64,000 nucleotides of DNA. Source: Trametes villosa. Its lineage: Eukaryota; Basidiomycota; Agaricomycetes; Polyporales; Polyporaceae. How positions within the stretch are numbered: the stretch's first letter is position 1; the number at the start of each line of letters is the position of its first letter. Below are positions 11,151-21,300 of this stretch, piece after piece. The notes beneath the pieces are model-generated. The model was not told the origin of the DNA, ran no database searches, and saw only the letters and a list, made by a program, of their open reading frames with translations. The stretch spans positions 4,278,001 to 4,342,000 of the forward strand of contig PUDQ02000003.1 in the NCBI GenBank assembly GCA_002964805.2, in the 5' to 3' direction. Made by a program: the position numbers and the translations under genes.

Positions 11151-12336
11151 GGTGGCTAGGTGAGGTCAAACGGTACTCCGAGCGGGATCTGGCAGCTATA
11201 TCCTCTCAGCTGCGCGCGGCACGGCGTCAGCTACCTCCTCGAACGGGCTGGGCGGCTCAACGAGCACTCACCTGGTACGATCTGTCCTGCTGAGCGGGAC
11301 ACCTACTAAGGACGCGTATGTCATGCAGTCTCGTCCGTCTTGCAGATATTCCCGCCAAGGAGGCTTGTTACCGAGCATTCTGACCACATGAGCTGTCCTA
11401 TCAAACACGGAGCAAGACTGTGAGAAGGCGCATATCAGCTCCACAGATACATGAGCAACCTAACGCGGTAGGTCAAGCTAGCGTAGACTTCAAGCGCGCA
11501 CGTGTCCCACGCCCGCCGGCGCTAAATGGACACGCGACGGACCTACAACCGCCAAACGCCTGGCGAGGGCACGAACTTCACACCTTCAGCACCTCCAGAA
11601 CCTTCAGCTGCCCTCCGCGCATATTCCGCAGGCCGAAACGTCCTCTACGCGCGACTACAGACGAGCATACTTCCGACCGCACGCTACCATGCCCAAAGTT
11701 GAAGTGCGTGCTTAGCACTTCTACCGCGACGCCGTTCCGACGAACAGCAGCTGATATCCATCAGCGACGCTAACTGGTAAGCACCCTCTCCGAGGGTCCC
11801 GCACCAACAAAGTTAGCGAGCGCAGACGCCGTAAAAGAGGGTGATTACTCCTGCACGGCTGTCAGTGCTTACTGCGCGCCTCGGCAGGCCACGCCGCGCA
11901 CGTCTTCGATGCCGACATATGGACGCACTAGATGCTACGCGACGGCCGCCGAGGAAGGTTGACTTAGGCATGTGAGCATTGACTACACGCTGTTGGGGCA
12001 CAACGCCTTCATGCGCAGGGCGAGATGGTTCGTCGGGTACAGTGCATCACTCTTACGATTGCACCAGAAGTCCGTTAACTTTCATAGGAAGCACGTATCT
12101 ACTCCAATACTCCCCCAAAGCAGGTCTAGAGGGTCATTGACCCACAGCATATCCGTGCCGTATGCACTCGTGTACGCGCCGGAATGGTCAGCCGCTACAA
12201 GTTTACCAATCGGCCGAACACCACTGCTTGGAGTTGACCAACACTATGCAACGGGACGGTACCCGAATGTGCACGAGATTATCGCTCTGTAGTAAGCAGT
12301 GTCCGACGCACGTACGTTGCTGACAATATTGCTCAG
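11151..12336. other. Stretch without an assignable gene
   Basis: A plus-strand frame at 11420-11773 is Arg/Pro-rich and has no start context, splice logic or family resemblance. Nothing else supportable was seen between the nucleotidyltransferase-like gene and the small minus-strand gene at 12337. Confidence 0.4.
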
Positions 12337-12777
12337 TTACTTCTCCGTCTTGGCCGGTGGTTTAGCGGCCGGTGTGTCCCTGCCGCGTCCTCGACGTACG
12401 ACCACGTAGTACGGCGCGGCCGATGCAACCTTGTTTAGGTCGAGAGCGCGTGGGATGTATGATGCCGTATATATGTACATGCCTCCGTCGATGATTCGAC
12501 CCGCGCCGCGGCTTTTGCCCGCAACCACTTGCCCAATCGCTCCGACTCCGCTTAAGCGAAGAAGTACGCCGGTAGTCCTATGGCCGCCATGTCTGTCGAA
12601 CACGGCAACGCCCAATTTTCAGTCGTCAAACGCAGTATGTGCCTCTTGCATCAATCACGCGAACCGTACACTCATGCATCGCGCACACTGTCTACCAGGC
12701 GGGTAGGTATTCACGATGGCCCTGTCGATCCCCTTCTCATCTTCGATTGTGACGCCTAGGCGGTTGGAGCCGTACAT
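12337..12777 (-). CDS. Small basic hypothetical protein, two exons
   Basis: Not recognised. An ATG at 12777 starts MYGSNRLGVTIEDEKG and runs to NTYPP. A donor near 12705 and an acceptor near 12615 then lead into a second exon (VAVFDRHGGHRTTGVLL, GMYIYTASYIPRALDL) that ends in a Lys/Pro/Ala-rich tail and stop at 12337. The product would be about 120 residues, basic at the C-terminus. The exact splice is not proven. Its start lies only 44 bp from the divergent start of the ribonucleotide reductase large-subunit gene. Confidence 0.35.
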
Positions 12778-12821
12778 TCCGGACAAGGTGCGCCCCTCAT
12801 TATATAGCGATCGTTGACGGT

Positions 12822-15800
12822 ATGGTCTTACGTCCAATGAAGGCACTCGCAACGCTGCGTAAGGTACGCGTATCCGCTGCCCTTATCGCCTCTCCAATCC
12901 AATGCGCCCGATCAGTTCTGTTACGGAATCAATGCCGACGCACTCGACTTGCGAAGGTATTGTCTACCCTAACAATAGCTCCTGTATATGCATTCACGAG
13001 TTCCTCATCCCACGTAGGGTCGTTCATACCGTCAGTCTCGGAATGGTTACCGGCCTATCGACGGCGGACGTACAGGTACGCATTCAAAGAGAACTAAATA
13101 CTCGACGGTGACGGTAACCCGTTGCTACCCGCAGCACGAGCTCAGTATCGCGGCTGCGAATATGGCCACATATCACCCTGATTATTCCCTACTTGCTGGA
13201 CGCTTGGAGATCGCGCAACTACATCGATCTACGCAGAAACAATTCTCCGACTACGTCCTATGGCTAGCCCAAGGTACGACGCTCATCCGCTGCAGCAGTC
13301 TACCAAATAATCTAACCAGCCACCTCGTTAGTCGACCCGACCGTATTTTCCGACGAATTTGTGGAAGTCGTGGGTCACCACGGATTCGCATTTGACCATG
13401 CACTGCGGCACGCTCGGGACTACAACCTACGATAGTAAGTACGCATCCCGTCAGCCACGCCGTCCGCTTATCGCAGAATAGTCTATCTGTCAAGTCGCTG
13501 GAGACGACGTACCTGCTGCGCTACAACGGAACAACCGTCGAGCGTCCTCAGTGGCTGTACATGCGAGTCGCAGTCGCGCTCCACGGACGAGACGTGGCCA
13601 GAGTGTTGGAGACCTATGATCTTCTGTCGCGCGGGTTCTACACCCACGCCACTCCCACCCTCGTCAACGCAGGCCGTCGTCGCCAATCCCTGTCATCATG
13701 CTTCATCATATCCGCCAACTGCTCCACCTCTACCACCACATACGAAGGTTTGCGCGACATCGCGAACATCTTCATGGCCGACGGCGGCGTCGGGCTTGAT
13801 CTGCACACCGTACCAGCGCAAAGGTCAGACCGGCTCTGGTCGCGCATTTTACGCCTAGCCTTGACGTTATGACTCTTCCAGGACCGACCGTCCGCAAGCA
13901 GGCGTCATTCCGTATCTACGCGTCGTCGACGCTACCGTCAGGCTCACCTCTCAGCACAAGGCCAGCCGGCCTTCGGCCCTCACCGCTACCATTCCTATCT
14001 GGCACTCCGACGTCCTCGACTTCATCGACCTCAAGAACAACCGTGGACAGGAGCACATGCGCGCTCGGGACATATTTACTGCGGTTCTCATTCCCGACCT
14101 ATTGTACGTCCAATTCGTTGTCCGGTCCCGCGTCTCGTGCTAACTACCGAGTAAGCATGCGACGTGTCAAGGAAGATGGACAGTGGTATCTGTTAGACCC
14201 CCGCGACGTACCAGAACTACTCGAGACCTACGGCGACGAGTTCGAAGCGGTGTACACGGAGCTCGAACGCACGCAACGCCCGTTAACTGTGGTGCGTGCG
14301 CGCGTCATCTGGGACAGAATCATCGCCGCGCAGATCGAAACCGGTGGACCTTTCATTCTCTACCTCGAGGCCATCAACAGTAGGTGCTTTCATATGTCTG
14401 TATATCTCCATCCGAGATTAACTGTACCGACTGTCACAGACAAGAGCAACCACAAGCACCGCGGCGTCGTGCAGTCGGCCAATCTCTGTACCGAGATCGT
14501 CCAATACGCAGCGCCCGGTGCACCCGCCGTTTGCACGCTCTCTTCTCTCATACTGCCGGCATTCGTGACTCCGGAACGAGACTTCGATTTCGCACACCTT
14601 CATCGCGTCACTCAAACCGTCGTCCGTAATACCGACCGCGTTCTCGACATCAACGACTATCCGAGCCCACAGGCCAAGCACTCTGCGGAAACGACGCGCG
14701 CGATCGGGGTCGGAGTTCAAGGCTTGGCAGACGTCTTCATGCGTATGCAAATCCCGTACGACTCCGACACAGCGACCACCTTGAACCGCGACATATTCGA
14801 GACCATCTACCACGCCGCACTCGACGCTAGCTGCGAGCTCGCGCGCCAGTATGGGCCGTACGCTACCTGGGAGGGCTCGCCGGCCTCTCATCTGCAGCTT
14901 CAGTTCGATCTCTGGGGTGTAGAACCGTCGGCCCGGTATGATTGGAGCGAGTTGAGGACCCGTATCCACACCTACGGGCTTCGGAACTCTATGCTCACCG
15001 CGCAAATGCCCACCTCGTCTACCTCGCAGGTGGCTGTAGTGACGGACAGTACGGAGCCGTGCGTTAGGTACGTTTTTCACGAATCTCACGCTACAGTTGT
15101 TGCGCACACGTCTCATGCCTCGCACAGCAACGTCTATACCCGGAGAACGTTATCTGGAGAGTTCCAGATACTCAACGGCTGGCTCATCCGTGACCTGATT
15201 GCTCACCGAATGTGGGGCGATGGCATGCGGGAGGAGATCCTCCGCGCAAACGGTAGGTTGCCGCCACTTTTCCGGTCGGTACGGCTGCTGAATCCGACTA
15301 GGTTCTATCCAGCACATTCCCGACATTCCATCCAACCTCAAAGCCGTGTACAAGACCGCTTGGGAAATTCCCCAGAAGCGTGTACTGGACATGGCCATCG
15401 CTCGAGGCCCGTACATATGTCAAAGCCAAAGCATGAGCGTCTACATGGCGGAACCTACCCCGTCGAAGCTGGTTCGTTGTTTATTATAGTCACTGAGGCA
15501 TCCAATCAAATACGCTACTCTAGAACTCTATGCACTTCTACGCCTGGCAGAACGGCCTCAAGACAGGCATGTACTACCTGCGAAGCCAGCCGCCCGTGTT
15601 CCCCGACCGCTTCGGATTGATGCCGCTGTCGCGTCCACCTGCACCGCCCATCATACTCGACGACGATTCGACGCAAGAGGATGCCGCCGACCAGGTTCTC
15701 CCGTCATCCAGCAACGGCAACCCCGACCGGGGTGCGTCAACGTCGGGGACGGCTTTACCGCACGCCGATCAACTGACCGAACTCCCGGGCGAGCCCAATC

Positions 15801-15826
15801 TAATCTGTCTGGGATGCTCGGCTTAG
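12822..15826 (+). CDS. Ribonucleotide reductase class I large subunit (R1), divergent accessory copy
   Basis: Reduces ribonucleoside diphosphates to deoxyribonucleotides with the R2 subunit. Twelve exons join in phase: 12822-12863, 12916-12956, 13018-13075, 13135-13273, 13332-13434, 13482-13823, 13882-14103, 14156-14379, 14440-15067, 15128-15278, 15313-15471, 15524-15826; 803 residues. Catalytic parts are intact: C201 in LSSCF, N405/C407/E409 in NLCTEI, C422 in AVCTL, the tyrosine pair Y720/Y721 in GMYYLR, the PTSSTSQ phosphate loop, and C-terminal C798-x2-C801. Regulatory parts are not: the ATP-cone has lost its first strands (the protein starts only about 14 residues before the FCYGINAD helix region), the effector-binding Asp after LSSCF is absent (NCSTST), and loops 1 and 2 are shortened or altered (VPAQRTDRPQ; HKASRPSA). 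The first exon is the least certain; a TATATA lies at 12801-12806. The R2 gene lies on the same strand beyond the Helitron. Confidence 0.88.
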
Positions 15827-16150
15827 GACCATCTACCCGGGACCCAGGACGTCGCGACGGACGTACGGACGTGCCTGCTCTCACCCTTCCTAAATCGTAA
15901 GTTGTACCATAACTCAGAACACACACTCCGCTCCGATTCCCTTTCGCGGTCACGTCAGAATCCGCACCCACGCCGACTCTTCGCGCTATGTGGCTCACTA
16001 TTCCTAACTATGCTCATCTACCCACCCCTTCGTCGTCTGTTATCGATGTATATCGCTGTACCTGTAACCCTCGTAAAAACCCACCCTTCCAATAGCGCCA
16101 CGCGATCCGATCCCAGGCTCGTCCCTTGACATCTTCATTACCTACAACAT
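15827..16150. other. 3' flank of R1, no gene seen
   Basis: Immediately downstream of the R1 stop codon. Short frames only. No poly(A) motif could be assigned with confidence. Confidence 0.4.
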
Positions 16151-16280
16151 GTACGCACCCCACTGTACTTGTAACTGTACCCGCGAACTGTATATATGTA
16201 CACTACTCGTTCATTTGTACATACCCCATTGTACTTGTATACTTGCGAACTGTATATATGTACGCTACTTGTTCATTGCT
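16151..16280. repeat. Two-copy ~66 bp tandem repeat with TGTATATATGTA cores
   Basis: Units begin at 16151 (GTACGCACCCCACTGTACTT) and 16217 (GTACATACCCCATTGTACTT). Both contain GCGAACTGTATATATGTAC and end in a CTACTYGTTCATT segment. A few substitutions and a small length difference separate them. The TA-rich core is self-complementary. Confidence 0.75.
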
Positions 16281-16659
16281 GGCTGCATCCGCATGCCCGC
16301 ATGGACATCGATATCTCCCTCTCCGCGGTGCCAGAACCTTCATATGTGGTACATCGTGCGTATGCGCCCGTTGAGATGCCGCCGCAACAATCTCTCCGAT
16401 CCTATATCCACATATCCGCACATCAGCGAACATGTCCGCATACCCTCGACATCGTCCCCAGTCGCGAGCCACGACGATCCCGGGTATCCGCGCCGCGCGG
16501 CAATAGCCTAGCTTACGCCCATAGAATAGGTATCCACGCGTACAAATGCAACCGCACGCACCACAAAACCACCGGACCGCATATATACGAAGAGTCCTCA
16601 GTCGAAAGGTCGGCGTCGCCAACGCATTGTCGAGCGCGAACGCAACCCGCGCACACTTA

Positions 16660-17490
16660 GATTTTCGCTGCGCGGACCTGCGGAGGCCACACCCGCGGCC
16701 GGGTGCTCTAGGGTGGACGTGATAAACTCGTGGAGGGTGTATACACGCCGGCACGCGAGGCAGCCCCTGACCTCTGGATCACATTTGGTCCTTGCTGACC
16801 GGAATGTCCGTAGTTACCTCATCGGGAGTCGAGACGATGGGATGCGCGAGAGGTAGGACATCGTCCTTGACTGTGACACGGGGTGGATACGACACGACTG
16901 CATGGAAGCGATGGGTGTTTTGCGTGATGAACATCGTGAGTACGAGGAACTATGTACGGGCATTGCGAGAGTGCATGACTGTACCTTATGGCGTTCAGAC
17001 AAAGCGTCATGTTATCCGAGTCATCGACAGTGAAGTCGACGTCGCCCCGAACGTCAACGCGCGCCCGAATTTCCCGCATCCATTCGCGCAGACGAATCTG
17101 GTACTCGGAGTGCAGGAAGCCAGGAAGAAGATGGTACTTGCGGTCGTCTCGTGCCCCATAACCGTCGACGTGTACATCTCCGCTATGGGTCCGTCGCGGA
17201 TGCAGGATTTGCCGTCCGCAATTCCGTTGGCCTTGACTGTTCAAGCGAGTCAGTGCCGCGAACAGCAGCTACACACAACCGAGGGCGACGTGCCAAGGCT
17301 ACTCACAAAGTCCCTGATAGTACCGTACTATCCATAATCGACCTCTGCCCGCTTCTCCCGGAGCATCAGGCCGCACACTTGAATTTTTGCTCCACGTACC
17401 TGCGGATGCCATACGCGCGGCTGAAGGCTCTGAGGTTGCCATGCCGGTCTCGTGGAGCGTGTACACACACCGGTGTGCGAGGCAAGCCTT
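16660..17490. repeat. Diverged direct duplication, arms ~16660-16760 and ~17385-17490
   Basis: Both arms share the order ACCTGCGGAKGCC, then a GC-rich segment, CGTGGAGSGTGTA, CACGCCGG- or CACACCGG-type text, GCGAGGCA and a TCTGGA segment, about 725 bp apart in the same orientation. On the minus strand one frame reads PRVWPPQVRAAKI and PRVWHPQVRGAKI in the two arms, so they are probably duplicated exons. The P450-like pieces lie between them. Confidence 0.6.
16818..17222 (-). pseudogene. Cytochrome P450-like remnant
   Basis: Read on the minus strand, three pieces of a heme mono-oxygenase appear in the correct order but not in one frame. First is an I-helix-like oxygen-binding segment, TVMGHETTASTIFFL. 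Second, one frame over, is FLHSEYQIRLREWMREI followed by DFTVDDSDNMTLCLNAI (helix J/J' region). Third, after a possible intron starting at 17009, is PPRVTVKDDVLPLAHPIV. The frame change between the first two pieces and the absence of the K-helix ExxR at the expected place argue for a broken gene. No heme-binding Cys segment was found downstream. It may be a decayed host gene or one whose middle exons were lost. Confidence 0.5.
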
Positions 17491-17942
17491 GAAATCTGGA
17501 ATGTGACAACGTGATACCGATTCGAAGCAGGAGTACGATACGTACCTCGTAATTTCCCCATCATGTAATTTGGTACCATCCCGTGCGCGTGAAGCTTGCG
17601 CGGAGTCGCGTGTTGACACACCTGAATCCCGTACCAATCCCCATAGCGAGGGTTTCCTCCGGCTAGGTCATGCGCGTCCATAAAGAGGCTTTTACGGACA
17701 GCGACTGCTGAGCGGAGCACTCTGTTGAGCAGAGCAAGGGGGCGTCAGAGTCAATACCTGCGGGTCTATAGCCTGTACAACCCGGCGCTACAGTTAGACG
17801 GACGTACTTGAACCGTGCAACGTACGTGCGATAGTTACTAGTTATTAGCAAGAGAGAGAGCATGGAATAGAGCGAAGTAGAGTATGGAGTAAAGCAGAGG
17901 GTAGAGGACGCACACCGAGGACTGCAGAGAGACGCAGGACCG

Positions 17943-18258
17943 TTGACCATCGCGCCAGTCCGGTTTCCCACGATCGATCCCATCCGTGCCGAACTCTCCA
18001 AGGTTAGCGCCGTCGTGCTCAACCCAGATCCACCACGAACAACGGACGACGAACACGCCGAAAGCACATATTATATCCAACTACAGCACGGTACGAGTAT
18101 TCAGATACTATTACAACAGCATATTCGACCACACAGTATGTACAGACGGCAAGCGCGTTGCCCGTTAATCCGGACTACGCGTCCACCACGAGCAAATCTT
18201 TGTACCCCACACAGCAGACCCGTACATTGAGTGCGCTGTCGCTACAAAACGACCCGTA
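17943..18258 (+). CDS. Putative small spliced gene upstream of the Helitron 3' end
   Basis: Not recognised. A plus-strand ATG at 17943 opens a coding-like exon (MTIAPVRFPTIDPIRAEL, then VVLNPDPPRTTDDEHAES). A donor GTACGA near 18091, an acceptor near 18135 and a second small intron would join it to QIFVPHTADPYIECAVATKR. The frame meets a stop at 18258, or splices at GTAAGT near 18257 towards sequence now occupied by the Helitron gene. Composition favours a real gene or gene fragment, but the evidence is compositional only. Confidence 0.3.
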
Positions 18259-18343
18259 AGTTGAATCGCCCAGAATACTGCGCTATATACCGTGTATGCT
18301 CACATTATATTATAGCCGAACGGCAACTCCAAGGACCTTGCCT

Positions 18344-21300
18344 CTAACGCATACCAGGCTCATCGGTCGCCTCCGATGTGTAGTACCACCGCGCGGTAGC
18401 CTGATCTAGACTATCCAAACGCGCCAGCTCGTCCCGCAGCTCCTCGGAAGCTTTGTTCACCAACTTGGCAAACGAAAACGGACGCAGAATCGCGAGCCCG
18501 CGCAAGGATCGTACGCGGGAGAGCATCACATATACGCCTTGTAAGCTCTGCGCACTGTCGAGGTCGACAATTGCTCGCGTTAAAGATCGTCCCTGACTCT
18601 TGTAGTCCGTGTAGGCATACGCGGGTAACAGAGGCACTTGCGAACGCGCCACATTTCGCGCACACGGCCGCCCACGATCTAGCATTGCGTGTCGAAACGA
18701 CGTCGACTCGGGGAAGATGGGGACCACGTCATCCGGCAAAGTGGCGCACACAGAGCCGGCCCCCACGATACGTACGCGCACCACCGTCGCATACCGTCGA
18801 CCTTCATCATCCTCATCGTACACGATATCCTCCACAGTCCCTTCTGCACCGTTTACGACCCCATGCGAAAATGCGAGGTTTTCTTGTATCATCACCCGCA
18901 TCCCCGGAAACAGCGGTAGTCGCCCGAACGAATCCTCGGTCGCCGTCGACGGTAATCCCCAAAGGGCATCTCTTAGCGAACCATCAACTGGCTGCTTCGA
19001 GATGGAATCCCTCGAGTGATAAAGGTGGACAACTTGTCGAGATTCCGCTGCTCTATGCGCGATAATCCGGGCGTTCAAGACGTCGCGGATCTTCTTGCGT
19101 CCGACTATGACGGGTGCGTCCTTGAAAGTCATAAGTTCGTCCGGCGATTCATCAGCTAGCCTGCACAGCTCTCTGCCGCGAAGAATGTCCACATCGCCCA
19201 TGTACAAGCCCTGCCGCCTTTCGCGACATGCTCCCACGCGAACTCGGGCAAGTATTTCCGCGTAGACTGGATCTTCCTTCTCACGTTGATTTTGTTTAAG
19301 GAGGACGACCTTGCTGATGGACCTCCACAAGAACGCCCCCATCAGAGCGCTGACGCCTTGCTGATCACGACAGGCTTCCAGGCCAGGTGATTTGACCAGC
19401 TTGTAGCTGTACAGCGCGCTCTGCTTTACCGGCCGTAGCTGACCGAAGTCTCCCAGGAAGATCATGTTTACCCCGCCGAATGGGGCGTCCGCGAAGGTAC
19501 CGTCGTCCCCTTTTGCCTGCTGAATGCGGCTAGACCACTGGCTCATAAGCTTCCCTCCGACCATGGAGACTTCATCAGTAATGGCCCAACGTATCTTCTT
19601 CCACAGCTGCATCAGAGGCTCGATGTTACACCCTTTCTTGCGCTCCGGGAGCATGGCCAAAGAATGCATCGTATAACCTCCGATGAGCAACGCCGCCGCA
19701 CCCGTCGGAGCCGCGACCAATATCTCGTCATCGCGACCCAGCAAGTGGAACAGCCGGAGAATAGCCTGAACCACGTATGTTTTTCCGGTCCCGCCTACTC
19801 CGCCAATGTACATCAGCAGTTGTCCGTTGTTGAAGCATGCATGGCGCGCGACGATGTCGAATGCCCGCAGCTGTTCCTCGTTCCTGTCAAGGCCACGTTC
19901 CTTGATGACCTGCCGAATAACACCCATCTTGCTCTCGTTGTCTACGGCACCTCCCAGCCGTCTGGTGCCTATAGACGCATTGGAGGGTTCCCCCAAAGAA
20001 GAGACCTCCATTACGGGATCAACATCTCGAGCATGCGATACGACCCTACGGGATCTTGGGCGTTCTTGCTCGTCGTCGCCCTCGGGACGGCGTCTCTTCT
20101 TTAGTGACCGCATTACTTCATGCTCCTTTGCTAAACGTGATGCTGATACTTCAACAATAGGTGTTGTACCGTCGGGTCCACTCCCAGGAAGTTCTTCGCT
20201 CTGGGCTGCCTGGCATATGTCCAAAGCGCGACGACCGCGGAACCCCAGCTCTTGATCTAGCCTAGCCTGCAAGATGTCGACACCTTCATCCGGCATAGAG
20301 CCTACGACAGAGGCGAACCCATCCAGCTCTTCGTAGAACCCTTCAATCTCCTCGCCTCGCTGCCGCGCGACCATCAACATCTCTCCGTCATCGCCGTCTT
20401 CGGCACTGCCAACGCCCATCAGCTCGACCGCTCCAAGCGCCTGTACGCTACGTCCGATTTCATCTCGTGCGTCGCGACATTCGCTCAGGACGTTCATATT
20501 TCGGACGATAGCCGCGTGCTCGTCCCCGATCTCGTGCGACCGTCGCGCGTACGCGGCGTCCCAGGTCTCGGCCTCCGTCTTCAATTCCTTCGGATGCCGC
20601 CACGGGACAAACAGCATGAGCATCATACGCGACCATGCATTTCGCTCCTCGACGCTCCGATCTGGCCGAGGGACTGCGTCGCCGAGGATTACAGGCACTA
20701 ACCACACGGTGCGCTTTCGAAGCATGTGCGTCTCGTACAGCGGATGCTCGTCTGTGAATAGACCACGAGCCTCCGCCCTGCGACCTGCGGCGCTAGTCCC
20801 TGCCTGCCGTCGATCGACCCGCCTGTCTTCACGGCTCCGGGTAATCCTCTCCACCAACCCAACAAACTCGTACAAGCACATTGACTCGAACGGTTCGGTG
20901 TCGCTCCGGAACATATAGTCGTTTTGTTGACTGACTGCCGATATAGACCCCTCGCCCAGGAGCAGCAGTACGCTATCCGCCGAACCGCGATCGTCTTCAT
21001 CGTCAGCGGCGACGTCCGGTGCGACCACTTCGTCCGTCACGACACCTGTGCTGGACTGCACATCGGAGTCGTGCGATGCCGACACGGGTGCATTCGCAGC
21101 GGAACCCGTGCCACCGCTGTTTACCCCGCCATCGTCAACAACGCTAGGCACATACCCCTCCTCCCAAACGCGCCTGAACAGCCTGTCGAAGGAACCAAAG
21201 TGCAAGGGGCGGTACCGATGACTGGTATAATGATCTCCGCCACCTATCAAGTACGACATGACTTGCTGATGGGAGATTTCCATACGCGATAGCATGCTGT

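Noticed and set aside
14418..15125. 235-codon open frame antisense to R1
   Set aside because: Overlaps R1 exons with all catalytic motifs; it arises from GC-rich codon use in the sense gene.
16203..16754. 183-codon minus-strand frame resembling a Cys-rich protein
   Set aside because: No start context or family motif; it overlaps the tandem repeat and duplicated arm.
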